A stretch of DNA of 64,000 bases from assembly GCF_023701525.1 (NCBI RefSeq), contig NZ_JAMQAW010000051.1, positions 1 through 64,000 on the forward strand, in the 5' to 3' direction. This stretch comes from Streptomyces albipurpureus. Its GTDB lineage: Bacteria; Actinomycetota; Actinomycetes; Streptomycetales; Streptomycetaceae. Of this stretch, positions 50,541 to 58,220 are shown piece by piece. A program made the translations under genes and the position numbers. Below the pieces are notes generated by a model. It was not told the DNA's origin. It did not search any database and worked only from the letters and a program-made list of their open reading frames with translations. The first letter of the stretch is position 1. The number at the start of each line of letters is the position of its first letter.

Positions 50541-50851
50541 GGCTCTTGGTGCCTTCCGGGAATTGCCGTCCGATGTCCGGCTGCGGCGTCCCTGTCGGAC
50601 TGGTGTACGGACAGACGTACGGACTTCGGTTGTCTACGGCGTGGAGTGTCCGCGGGAAATCGAAGAGCCCCAACGAGAAGCGACGAGAACCAGCGAGAGG
50701 GGACGGGGCATCGGTCGGCTTCTGCTTCGCGGTGTTGCCTTCCCCGTCAACTGTGTTGTCACCGCCCTGCGTACGGCGCAAACAGCCCGGGTATCACCGA
50801 TTCGGCAGGGGGATTCCTCTCATCTGCCAGTCATGTGCGAGGAGTTCGGGG
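50541..50851. other. Divergent promoter region with 12-bp-spaced repeats
   Basis: The 311 bp between the DUF4365 gene and the exonuclease gene contain three similar octamers 12 bp apart: TGTCGGAC (50593), GTACGGAC (50605), GTACGGAC (50617). They lie centrally between both start codons and could form an operator. No gene is called here; a good ribosome site (GAGGAG) precedes the exonuclease start. Confidence 0.5.
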
Positions 50852-51577
50852 ATGACGTTCTGGTTCGACGGCCCGCTGGCCGCATTTGACACGGAGACCA
50901 CGGGAATCGACGTGGAGCAGGACCGCATCGTGTCGGCCGCACTGGTCGTACAGGATTCGGCGGGCTCACGGCCGTGGACGACCCGGTGGCTGATCAATCC
51001 CGGCATTCCGGTGCCGCGCTCGGCGATCGATGTGCACGGCCTGACCGATGAGCACCTCCAGGTCAACGGCCGGTGGCCGGCTCCGGTCGTGGAGGAGATC
51101 GCGCGGGCACTGGCCGAGCAGTGCGCCGCGGCCCGGCCCCTGGTGGTGATGAACGCGCCGTTCGATCTCACGCTGCTCGACCGCGAGCTACGGCGCCATC
51201 GGGCGGCTCCGCTCTCCCGCTATCTGGAGAACGTTCCGCTCTGTGTGCTGGACCCCCGGGTGCTGGACAAGCATCTGGATCGCTATCGCAAGGGCCGACG
51301 CACCCTCACCGATCTCTGTGAGCAGTACGAGGTGGTGCTGGACGAGGCGCATGACGCGGCGGCGGACGCGCTGGCCGCGCTGGAGGTGACCCGCGCGGTG
51401 GCCCGGAGGTTCTCCGCACGGATGGAGCGGCTGTCTCCGCCAGAGCTGCACACACTCCAGGCGGTGTGGCACGGCGCGCAGGCGCGCGGGCTCCAAGCGT
51501 GGTTCGCCCGCAGTGGGACGCCGGAGCCGGTGAACCCCGCGTGGCCGCTGCGCCCCCAGCTTTCCGCCGCTGCCTGA
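50852..51577 (+). CDS. DEDDh-type 3'-5' exonuclease (DnaQ-like)
   Basis: The 241-residue protein has the DnaQ exonuclease fold. Exo I is AAFDTETTGID (D13, E15), Exo II includes NAPFDLTLLDREL, and Exo III is DEAHDAAADAL with His and Asp. It resembles proofreading epsilon subunits and small RNase T/oligoribonuclease-like DEDDh enzymes; the target (DNA or RNA) cannot be told. ATG 50852 has GAGGAG 8 bp upstream; the long upstream reading is rejected. It is divergent from the DUF4365 pair. Confidence 0.9.
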   Translation: MTFWFDGPLAAFDTETTGIDVEQDRIVSAALVVQDSAGSRPWTTRWLINPGIPVPRSAIDVHGLTDEHLQVNGRWPAPVVEEIARALAEQCAAARPLVVMNAPFDLTLLDRELRRHRAAPLSRYLENVPLCVLDPRVLDKHLDRYRKGRRTLTDLCEQYEVVLDEAHDAAADALAALEVTRAVARRFSARMERLSPPELHTLQAVWHGAQARGLQAWFARSGTPEPVNPAWPLRPQLSAAA

Positions 51578-51628
51578 ACCGGCGCTGGGGTTGACCGACT
51601 GGCTGGGAAACGGCTCAACAACACGCGA

Positions 51629-51659
51629 AGGCCGGTCCGTCAGTGACGGACCGGCCTTT
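51629..51659. terminator. Bidirectional terminator, exonuclease gene and tRNA-Val
   Basis: AAGGCCGGTCCGTCA (51629-51643) pairs with TGACGGACCGGCCTT (51645-51659), then TT on the plus strand. It lies between the exonuclease stop and the convergent tRNA-Val gene. Confidence 0.85.
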
Positions 51660-51664
51660 CCCGG

Positions 51665-51736
51665 TGGGCGATACTGGGTTCGAACCAGTGACCTCTTCGG
51701 TGTGAACGAAGCGCTCTCCCACTGAGCTAATCGCCC
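51665..51736 (-). tRNA. tRNA-Val (anticodon CAC), copy 1
   Basis: A 72-nt cloverleaf on the minus strand: acceptor GGGCGAT paired with ATCGCCC, discriminator A, T-loop TTCGAAC, anticodon stem CTTCG/CGAAG around loop TTCACAC, giving CAC. CCA is not encoded. A near-consensus promoter lies upstream. The same sequence occurs at 55026-55097. Confidence 0.95.
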
Positions 51737-51749
51737 GGGAACGCACCGA

Positions 51750-51779
51750 ACAATACAGGTCTCGACCGCCCGCCTTCAA
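51750..51779 (-). promoter_or_regulatory. Promoter of tRNA-Val copy 1
   Basis: Read on the minus strand, TTGAAG (51774-51779) and TATTGT (51750-51755) are 18 bp apart and end 13 bp before the tRNA, a good vegetative promoter. Confidence 0.6.
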
Positions 51780-51797
51780 ATCCCGCGAGGCGTGGCC

Positions 51798-52265
51798 TCA
51801 CTCTCTCCCCAGCTTGGCGGCGAGGCCGCGGTGACCCGCTCGCATCATGGCCGCGTGGTTGGCGCGAAACAGCGGACGAGCCAGTGGCGCGAGCCATCGC
51901 ATCAGCGGTTTGCGCACCTCCACCTCCTGGTCGTACACGGCCCGGGTGGAGCCGCCGCCTCCTTCGCCCCCTCCCTTACGGGCAGTCACGGTCCAGCGGG
52001 CCCAGCCCTCCAGATCGCCGCGCAAATCGACTTCCAGCACTCGCGCGATCGGGTCCTGCCTCCGGGTGCGGGCCCAGGCGCGCAGTTCATAGGGGAGGAA
52101 GGAGCGAAAGCGCGCACTTCCCATGTCCTCGCCGAGCAAGGTGACTTCGCGGACCTGGGGCCACCAGCCGGGGTAGTCCTCGACCCGGGCCAGTGCGGCG
52201 TAGACGGTGTCCGGGGGTGCGTCGAGGTCCCAGACGCTGTGGAAGCGGTAGTGGAACCAGTCCAT
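51798..52265 (-). CDS. SRPBCC (START-like) family protein
   Basis: The 155-residue protein begins MDWFHYRFHSVWDLDAPPDTVY, followed by VEDYPGWWPQVREV, the typical polyketide cyclase/dehydrase-like N-terminal pattern, and ends with a long C-terminal helix. Such proteins bind hydrophobic ligands in a helix-grip cavity; the ligand is unknown. There are no biosynthetic genes nearby, so a cyclase role is unlikely. The gene is divergent from the giant membrane protein gene; start by ATG. Confidence 0.85.
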   Translation of the reverse strand: MDWFHYRFHSVWDLDAPPDTVYAALARVEDYPGWWPQVREVTLLGEDMGSARFRSFLPYELRAWARTRRQDPIARVLEVDLRGDLEGWARWTVTARKGGGEGGGGSTRAVYDQEVEVRKPLMRWLAPLARPLFRANHAAMMRAGHRGLAAKLGRE

Positions 52266-52364
52266 GGATGAGCCTGCTCGCGTCGATCGAACATGGGCGT
52301 ACTTATGTGCGATCTAAGTATCCGAGCCCATACCGTGCCATGTGGTGGGCGACACACTGGATGG

Positions 52365-54902
52365 ATGACGAAACCTCCGCCGACTCCGCCACCAGCGGAG
52401 GAACTGGCCGTACTCGATCGGGAACTGGTGCGACTGGACGCCCGTAGGTCCCAGTTGCTGGCCCGCAGGTCCTATCTGCTGACGGTGCTCCATCCGCCAG
52501 CCCCGCACGCCTGGGCCGCCACCACGACGACCACCACCCGACCGACCGAGGCTTCCTCACCGAGTGTGCAGAATGTGCTGCTGGCCTTGGGCGGGGTGCT
52601 GCTGACCATCGCAGCAATCGCGTTCACCCTGGTCAGCTGGGGCTATATGGGTATCGGCGGACGGGCCGCGGTCCTTGCCGTGGTGACCTCGGCAGCGCTG
52701 GTCACGCCCATGGCACTGCTGCGCCGGGGGCTGCGGTCCACGGCTGAGGCGGTGGCAGCGCTCGCCCTGGTGCTGCTGGTGCTGGATACCTATGCCCTGT
52801 ACGCGGTGACACTGCCCGAGGTGTCCGGTTTCGCCTACACCGCCTGGGCCGCGGCGCTGCTGGCCGCGCTCTGGGCGGGGTACGGACTGGCGCTGCGGAA
52901 GCTGCGCGGTCCACTGCCCGCCGCGGTCGTGGCGGCCCAGTTGCCGCTGCTCCTCTGGTCGGCGAACGGCGCCGCGGCCGACGCCGCGCCCGCGCCTTCC
53001 CTGGCGTGGGCGCTCCTGGGAACGGCCGCTCTCGATGTCGTCCTCGCGATATGGGGCACCCGCACGGCCGTGCGGGTGACGGCGACGGTGGGGGCGGCGC
53101 TGGCCGGCGGACTGGCCGTGCTGCTCGGCGTGTTCGAGTCGATCGTCGCCGAGGGGCTGGCCGACGCGGCGGAGCCCGGGGCGCTGTTGACCGTTGCCGC
53201 GGCCCTGGCCCTGCTGGGGGCCTGGCGGGTTCGCGCCGCCTCCCGGATCGGCTCGGTGGTGGGGGGTCTCGCGCTGATCGCGGGCCTGGGTGGATTGATC
53301 GCCGCGGCGGTTCCCAGCGACTGGGCGGCACCGGCATACCTGCTGGGCGCGATCGCGCTCTTCGCCGTCGCGCTGGTCCCCGCCCTACGCGCCCGTCCGC
53401 CGCGGGAAGTGCTGTGGGGGCTGATGGCAGCGTCGGGCGTGGTGCACGTACTGGCGCTGCTGTCGGTGCTGCCGCTGATCGCGCTCCAACTCACCGGCCC
53501 GCTCTCGGTCCTGCCGAGGATCTGGGCCGGCCCCCCGGCGGACGCCCGTTGGGCGCTGGGTGGAGACGGTGAGTACGCGAACACCAACTGGGCCGCCGCA
53601 GCGCTCACCTCGATCATGCTCGCGGGCGTGCTCCTGGGATTTGCCCGATGGGCGGCTGAGCACCTGTCAGCCGGTACGCGGCCCGGTGCCGCCGATGAGC
53701 CGCCGAAGGCCGGTGGCGCGGGGACCCCCAGGAAGAGCGCCGCTGGGCTGCTGTCACGGCCGGACCAGTCAGCCGTGGCGGGCGGTGCCGCCACCGCCCT
53801 GATCTGGGCGGTGCTCGTCATGGTGCCTTCGGTCGCCGATGCCGGCTATGCGCTGGCCGTGGGCTGGCAGTTGGCACTCACCGTCGCGATGCTGGCGCTC
53901 GTGCTGCGCCCCGAGCCGATCGCCCGACGGCTGCCGACCGCGGCGGCGGTCGCGCTGATGTGCGGTGTGGTGGGGGCTCTGAGTACGACGGCTCTGGCCC
54001 TGTCGACCCGAGCGGCGACCTTCACCGTACTCGGAGTGCTGTTCACGGCCTTCATCGTGATCACCATCGGATCCCGGGCGGGCCTGGGAGTGCGTTCGAT
54101 CACCGGCTGCGCCGCCGTCGTCTGGGGCACCGCCCTGCTGGGCGCGGCCGCGGCGGCCGGCGATCTCGCCCTCCACCAGACCGCGGTGGTCATCGTGGCG
54201 GTGCCAGCGGTGGTGGCGCTGCTCACGGCGCGGCTGGGGTCCCATCCCATCGCCGTGCCGCTGGAGTGCACCGGCGCCCTCGCCGGGGTGCTCGCGCTGC
54301 TGCTCGCCACGGGCCAGCTACCGACGCTCGCGCTGGTGCTCGCGCTCAGCGGAGTCATCGCCGCGGGCACGGCGATCCGGACCGAACGGCGTTCGACCGC
54401 CGGCTGGCTCGCCGCCGCGCTGTTCATCCTGGCGACCTGGGTCCGGCTGGCGGCATCGGACGTACAGGTCCCGGAGGCCTACACCCTGCCGGTGACGCTC
54501 CCCGCGCTTGCCGTCGGCGCGCTGCGCCGCCGCCGTGACCCGGGGACCTCGTCCTGGACGGCGTACGGACCCGGTCTCGCGGCGACGATGGTGCCGAGCC
54601 TGTTCGCGGTCTGGGGCGCCGGGGACTGGCTGCGCCCGCTGGTCCTGGGAATCGCGGCGCTGGCCGTGACCCTGGTGGGTGCCAGGCTGCGGCTGCAAGC
54701 CCCGCTGGCGCTCGGTGGCACGGTGCTGACGCTGGTGGCCCTGCACGAACTGGCGCCCTATGTGGTGCAGGCCCTCGACGCACTCCCCCGCTGGCTCCCG
54801 CCGGCACTCGCCGGACTGCTGTTGCTGGCGGTCGGCGCGACCTATGAGCAGCGGCTGCGGGAGGCGCGCCGGATGCGGGAATCCCTGGGCAGGATGCGCT
54901 GA
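52365..54902 (+). CDS. Giant multipass membrane protein resembling the SCO7613 C-terminal family
   Basis: The 845-residue protein has a short polar N-terminus with a coiled-coil-like stretch (AVLDRELVRLDARRSQLLARRSYLL), then some 20 or more hydrophobic segments almost to the end. It is Ala/Leu/Val-rich with few charged residues. It fits the actinobacterial family of large uncharacterised membrane proteins named after Streptomyces SCO7613. No transport or enzyme motif is recognisable. ATG 52365 is chosen; an upstream in-frame start adds 24 unlikely residues. It ends before a strong terminator and a second tRNA-Val. Confidence 0.75.
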   Translation: MTKPPPTPPPAEELAVLDRELVRLDARRSQLLARRSYLLTVLHPPAPHAWAATTTTTTRPTEASSPSVQNVLLALGGVLLTIAAIAFTLVSWGYMGIGGRAAVLAVVTSAALVTPMALLRRGLRSTAEAVAALALVLLVLDTYALYAVTLPEVSGFAYTAWAAALLAALWAGYGLALRKLRGPLPAAVVAAQLPLLLWSANGAAADAAPAPSLAWALLGTAALDVVLAIWGTRTAVRVTATVGAALAGGLAVLLGVFESIVAEGLADAAEPGALLTVAAALALLGAWRVRAASRIGSVVGGLALIAGLGGLIAAAVPSDWAAPAYLLGAIALFAVALVPALRARPPREVLWGLMAASGVVHVLALLSVLPLIALQLTGPLSVLPRIWAGPPADARWALGGDGEYANTNWAAAALTSIMLAGVLLGFARWAAEHLSAGTRPGAADEPPKAGGAGTPRKSAAGLLSRPDQSAVAGGAATALIWAVLVMVPSVADAGYALAVGWQLALTVAMLALVLRPEPIARRLPTAAAVALMCGVVGALSTTALALSTRAATFTVLGVLFTAFIVITIGSRAGLGVRSITGCAAVVWGTALLGAAAAAGDLALHQTAVVIVAVPAVVALLTARLGSHPIAVPLECTGALAGVLALLLATGQLPTLALVLALSGVIAAGTAIRTERRSTAGWLAAALFILATWVRLAASDVQVPEAYTLPVTLPALAVGALRRRRDPGTSSWTAYGPGLAATMVPSLFAVWGAGDWLRPLVLGIAALAVTLVGARLRLQAPLALGGTVLTLVALHELAPYVVQALDALPRWLPPALAGLLLLAVGATYEQRLREARRMRESLGRMR

Positions 54903-54977
54903 GCCCCTCTGGTATCCGGCGTTGTGTCTGACGCCTGCGTCCAGCACTGTGGCGGCTCGGTAGTCGCAGGACATACG

Positions 54978-55019
54978 CCGAAGGCCCCCCGAGACTTCGC
55001 AGTCTCGGGGGGCCTTCGG
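54978..55019. terminator. 19-bp perfect terminator next to tRNA-Val copy 2
   Basis: A perfect 19-bp stem (54978-54996 with 55001-55019), 4-nt loop TCGC, lies 75 bp after the giant membrane-protein gene and 6 bp from the 3' end of the convergent tRNA-Val. Confidence 0.9.
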
Positions 55020-55025
55020 TCCGGG

Positions 55026-55097
55026 TGGGCGATACTGGGTTCGAACCAGTGACCTCTTCGGTGTGAACGAAGCGCTCTCCCACTGAGCTAATCGCCC
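55026..55097 (-). tRNA. tRNA-Val (anticodon CAC), copy 2
   Basis: Identical over all 72 nt to the copy at 51665-51736, on the same strand, again followed by a strong hairpin. The upstream sequences differ, so each copy has its own promoter. Confidence 0.95.
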
Positions 55098-55151
55098 CGG
55101 CGCATCGCAAACATTACCCCATGTCAGCGAGCGCTCCCGACCGGTTTTCGG

Positions 55152-55637
55152 TTACTGCTCGATCTTCCACGGCATGGTGATGCCGAACTTCCAGAGGTAG
55201 AACCCGGCCGCTACGGCGCAGATCACCACGCCGATCGTGGTGAGGATGATGTTCCGCCGCCGGACCCGAGGGTCAAGAGCGCGCTGGGCGGCCTCGCTGA
55301 CCTTGCGCTTGGTCCAGCGAAGCACCAGTTGGGCCCAGACGAACTCGGTCGCCCAGATCGCCATACCGGCGAAGATCACCAGCCAACCCGGGCCGGGCAG
55401 CACCAGCATCGCCGCGCCCGCGCCCACCACCGCGAGGCCCGCGATGAAGACGCCGACCTGCCAGCTCAGGTGGAGGGTCTTGCGTGCCTTGATGAAATCG
55501 GGCGCGCGCGAGCCCAGGGGGGACTCGGTCGAGCCCTCCGCCGGGACGGCCGCGCTCTCGGCCGCCCCTACGCCGTCATCGGGCTTTCCCTCATCAGTCG
55601 CCACAGCGACCTCCGTACCGTTACTCCCCGTATTCAT
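55152..55637 (-). CDS. PGPGW (TIGR02611-type) small membrane protein
   Basis: The 161-residue protein has an acidic, polar N-terminus (about 45 residues), two close membrane helices containing LVLPGPGWLVIFAGMAIWATEF, the family signature, a basic helical stretch (LRWTKRKVSEAAQRALDPRVRRRN), and a third helix. Function unknown. ATG 55637 is chosen; an in-frame start at 55694 is possible but not supported by a clear ribosome site. It is divergent from ssgB. Confidence 0.82.
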   Translation of the reverse strand: MNTGSNGTEVAVATDEGKPDDGVGAAESAAVPAEGSTESPLGSRAPDFIKARKTLHLSWQVGVFIAGLAVVGAGAAMLVLPGPGWLVIFAGMAIWATEFVWAQLVLRWTKRKVSEAAQRALDPRVRRRNIILTTIGVVICAVAAGFYLWKFGITMPWKIEQ

Positions 55638-55742
55638 AATCGCCAATTTACCGGACTCCGTGGAGTCACCGGAATGGTCCCAGGGAACGATCAATCACTC
55701 CGCCATCCGGGGTACCTAAAGGCACTCAAAACACCCAGAGGG

Positions 55743-55766
55743 GTTTACAACGGCACCGTAGGTGGC
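55743..55766 (+). promoter_or_regulatory. Weak SigH-like promoter candidate for ssgB
   Basis: GTTT (55743-55746) and GGTGGC (55761-55766), 14 bp apart, partly resemble the stress sigma factor pattern GTTT-N14/15-GGGTA(C/T). In Streptomyces coelicolor ssgB has been reported to be controlled by SigH. The -10 match is poor, so this is tentative. Confidence 0.3.
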
Positions 55767-55827
55767 ATGTCGATTTCGCCGACGTGCGAATCCCCGAGCG
55801 CACACTGAGCGAAAGGCCCTGGCGCTT

Positions 55828-56241
55828 ATGAACACCACGGTCAGCTGCGAGCTGCACCTGCGCCTCGTTGTATCGAGCGAGTCTTCACTGCCTGTACCCG
55901 CGGGCCTGCGGTATGACACGGCCGATCCCTATGCCGTGCACGCCACCTTCCACACCGGAGCCGAAGAGACGGTCGAATGGGTGTTCGCCCGCGACCTTCT
56001 TGCCGAGGGGCTGCATCGGCCCACCGGCACGGGCGACGTCAGAGTCTGGCCATCACGTAGCCACGGTCAGGGCGTCGTCTGCATCGCACTGAGCTCCCCG
56101 GAGGGCGAAGCACTGCTCGAAGCCCCGGCGCGGGCCCTGGAGTCGTTCCTGAAGCGAACGGACGCAGCGGTGCCGCCCGGCACCGAGCATCGTCACTTCG
56201 ACCTCGACACGGAGCTCTCCCACATCCTGGCGGAGAGCTGA
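55828..56241 (+). CDS. ssgB: Sporulation-specific cell division protein SsgB
   Basis: The 137-residue protein matches the SsgB sequence as I know it from Streptomyces coelicolor over its whole length (MNTTVSCELHLRLVVSSESS to the end HILAES). SsgB, guided by SsgA, recruits FtsZ to future septum sites in sporulating aerial hyphae, so the organism most likely sporulates. It is a soluble SALP-family protein. ATG 55828 has only a weak ribosome site. The gene stands alone between two terminators, consistent with developmental control. Confidence 0.97.
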   Translation: MNTTVSCELHLRLVVSSESSLPVPAGLRYDTADPYAVHATFHTGAEETVEWVFARDLLAEGLHRPTGTGDVRVWPSRSHGQGVVCIALSSPEGEALLEAPARALESFLKRTDAAVPPGTEHRHFDLDTELSHILAES

Positions 56242-56260
56242 GCCAGGCCGAGAGCTGCAC

Positions 56261-56289
56261 GGCGCCGTCCTACTCGGGGAGACGGCGCC
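56261..56289 (+). terminator. ssgB terminator
   Basis: GGCGCCGTC (56261-56269) pairs with GACGGCGCC (56281-56289) 20 bp after the ssgB stop. Confidence 0.7.
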
Positions 56290-56467
56290 GCGCGGACAAT
56301 CCCCTACAGCAGACCGATCGGCGTCGTCACCGTGCATTCCAGCGCGGCGACGGCGCCGATCTGCCGTGCTCCAGCACGATGGACTGCGCCGATCCGCCCT
56401 GACGTGAACCGCTAGAGTTCAGCGCAATTCGGCGGGCACCGGCCCGCAGCAGGCCAGGGAGCGAATC

Positions 56468-57025
56468 GTGCTGATCCCCCACGACACCAGGTTTGCCCTC
56501 GACATGATTGTCGATTTGGTGAACACCTCACCGGACGGCGACCAGGGCGACGGACTCGCGGATGTTGCCGCGCTGGAGGCGTTCGTCCTGGGGCATGACA
56601 TCAGCGATGTGGGCGTGCTGAGCCTGCGCGACCTCAAGGCGGTCCAGAGCGTACGGACCCAGTTCGCCGAGATCTTCGCGGCGTCCGAGAGCCAGCTGGC
56701 GTCCGAACTGATCAACAAACTGGTGGCGGCGGCCGGCACCACTCCGCAGTTGACCAACCACGACGGCTACGACTGGCATGTGCACTACTTCGCGCCGGGC
56801 GCTTCCGTCGCGGACCACCTGGCGGCCGACGGCGGTATGGCACTGGCCTTCATCGTCGTCTCGGCCGAGCAGGAGCGCTTGCGGCGCTGTGAGGCACCGG
56901 ACTGCGGGCGCGCCTTCGTCGATCTCTCGCGCAACCGGTCCCGCCGCTACTGCGACAGCCGGACCTGCGGCAACCGTCTTCATGTCGCCGCGTACCGAGC
57001 CCGCCGCCGGGAAGCCGCGGGCTGA
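56468..57025 (+). CDS. ABATE/CGNR zinc-finger regulator
   Basis: The 185-residue protein has an N-terminal ABATE-type helical domain and a C-terminal CGNR zinc finger: RRCEAPDCGRAFVDLSRNRS, then RRYCDSRTCGNRLHVAAYRARRR, with four cysteines and the CGNR signature. CGNR proteins are predicted DNA-binding transcription regulators. The GTG start follows AGGGAG by 6 bp. The motif CCGCTAGAGTTCA about 50 bp upstream also occurs in the tRNA operon promoter and may be a -10 region. Target genes unknown. Confidence 0.9.
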   Translation: MLIPHDTRFALDMIVDLVNTSPDGDQGDGLADVAALEAFVLGHDISDVGVLSLRDLKAVQSVRTQFAEIFAASESQLASELINKLVAAAGTTPQLTNHDGYDWHVHYFAPGASVADHLAADGGMALAFIVVSAEQERLRRCEAPDCGRAFVDLSRNRSRRYCDSRTCGNRLHVAAYRARRREAAG

Positions 57026-57052
57026 CCTGCTCGGGAACCCTCCCCCTACCCC

Positions 57053-57205
57053 TCACAGCAGAAAGAGATCGTGCACTGCCGCCATGAGCAGCAGCACGCC
57101 GATCACCGTGAGGAAGATCATCAAGGGCGGCTGGGAGAGTGCGAAAAGGCAGCCGTGCGGCTCCTCTTCCGGTGCGGGTGCTTCGCCCCGTGTGGTGTCG
57201 ACCAT
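57053..57205 (-). CDS. 50-residue membrane peptide
   Basis: A 50-codon gene on the minus strand. The product begins MVDTTRGEAPAPEEEPHGC, an acidic soluble part, then LFALSQPPLMIFLTV leading into a single membrane helix (about residues 28-43, rich in Leu, Ile, Val and Met), ending VHDLFLL. The codon bias is typical for the genome. The ribosome site is weak, so start and expression need proof. It is convergent with the CGNR gene. Small membrane proteins of this kind often tune larger complexes; no partner is evident. Confidence 0.6.
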   Translation of the reverse strand: MVDTTRGEAPAPEEEPHGCLFALSQPPLMIFLTVIGVLLLMAAVHDLFLL

Positions 57206-57397
57206 CTCGGGTTGATCATGGCGCAGCCGGCCGACTGCCGATCACCCAACACGCCTCTCCATGGCGGGAGTTCACCCCCACCGCACAGGGGCGTCGGCAC
57301 GGCTAGGCCGATGGTCCAACGCATCCCCGCCCCGCCCCGACCGGCGGCTTCATCCCTGGGGGCGGCTGCCCGCAGGTGCCTTCCCCGGCTCGGTCGA

Positions 57398-57835
57398 TCA
57401 GTGCCCGTGCTTCTTCAAGATCGCCTCGATATCGCTGAAATCGTCGGTCGAGTCGTTCGTCTTCGGTGCGGGCCGGGCGGCCGGACGGGCACCACGTCCG
57501 AGCGAGGGCGCTGCGGCGGCGGGAGCGACCGCATCCCGCTGCGCCGCCTTCGCCGCCCTGCGCTCCTTGCGGCTCATCCCGGACCGCCGCTCAAGCGCCC
57601 GCGTGGTCATGAACAGCAGCCAGGAGACGCCCAGCACCCCGAACCCGATCCAGGCAGTGAGGCTGAACGCGGTGTCAACGGCCCACTCAACGGCGCCCGT
57701 GAGCACCAGACCGAGCGGGATCAGCGAGTAGGCGGCGATCCTGGTCGCGGCAAGGAAACGCTTGCGGTACGCCGTGATCGCGGCGATGCCCAGGCCCGCC
57801 GCGGACACCGCGGAGCATATGGTCTCGGCAATCAT
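57398..57835 (-). CDS. Small two-pass membrane protein with basic cytoplasmic tail
   Basis: The 145-residue protein has an N-terminal hydrophobic stretch, two further membrane segments (IAAYSLIPLGLVLTGAVEWAV and LTAWIGFGVLGVSWLLFMTT), then a charged tail with RRSGMSRKERRAAKAAQRD and a proline-rich linker, ending with a short acidic-to-basic helix DDFSDIEAILKKHGH. Function unknown. It appears to be an actinobacterial conserved protein. The start is ATG after AGGAGG. Confidence 0.75.
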   Translation of the reverse strand: MIAETICSAVSAAGLGIAAITAYRKRFLAATRIAAYSLIPLGLVLTGAVEWAVDTAFSLTAWIGFGVLGVSWLLFMTTRALERRSGMSRKERRAAKAAQRDAVAPAAAAPSLGRGARPAARPAPKTNDSTDDFSDIEAILKKHGH

Positions 57836-58220
57836 CCGGTCCTCCTGCTTAGGCGGGCGTCAATCGGTTACGTCCCCTCCATCCTGCACCGAAGGACGGG
57901 ACATAGGCCACGGCCAGGGCCAAGCTGAAGTCGATCTCCGGGTGATCTCCGGGGTGATGTCATCCCCAGGTCGGGTGGGAAGCGGTGGGGATGTGGCTGG
58001 TCACGCCGGGTGGAGAACGGGTGCGGGCCGCCCCCGGACAGCTCGGAGCAAGGTGGTGGAGGGCAGGGCCACGGAGCCAGGGCGCTGATCGAGGCGATAG
58101 CCACGACGCCCGCCCGCGTCAGCCTGCCGAAGCGGGACGGCGGGCAGCGGGCAGCGGGCAGCGGGCAGCGGGCAGCGGGGCCAGGATCGCTCGGTGAGCG
58201 GAGGCTGGGAGACTGTGCGT
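57836..58220. other. Divergent intergenic region with a heptanucleotide repeat
   Basis: These 385 bp lie between the two-pass membrane protein gene (minus) and the DsbA-family gene (plus). The only clear structure is the heptad repeat at 58141-58175. Several frames are open by GC bias but none is recognisable. Promoters for both genes should lie here. Confidence 0.4.
58141..58175. repeat. Five tandem copies of CGGGCAG
   Basis: (CGGGCAG)5, perfect over 35 bp, followed by a partial sixth unit. It ends 46 bp before the DsbA-family start codon, in the region where its promoter or leader is expected. A 7-bp unit can change copy number by slippage. Confidence 0.9.

Noticed and set aside
51798..52265. 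SRPBCC protein as a polyketide cyclase of a biosynthetic cluster
   Set aside because: No polyketide synthase or tailoring genes are nearby; the fold alone does not imply that role.
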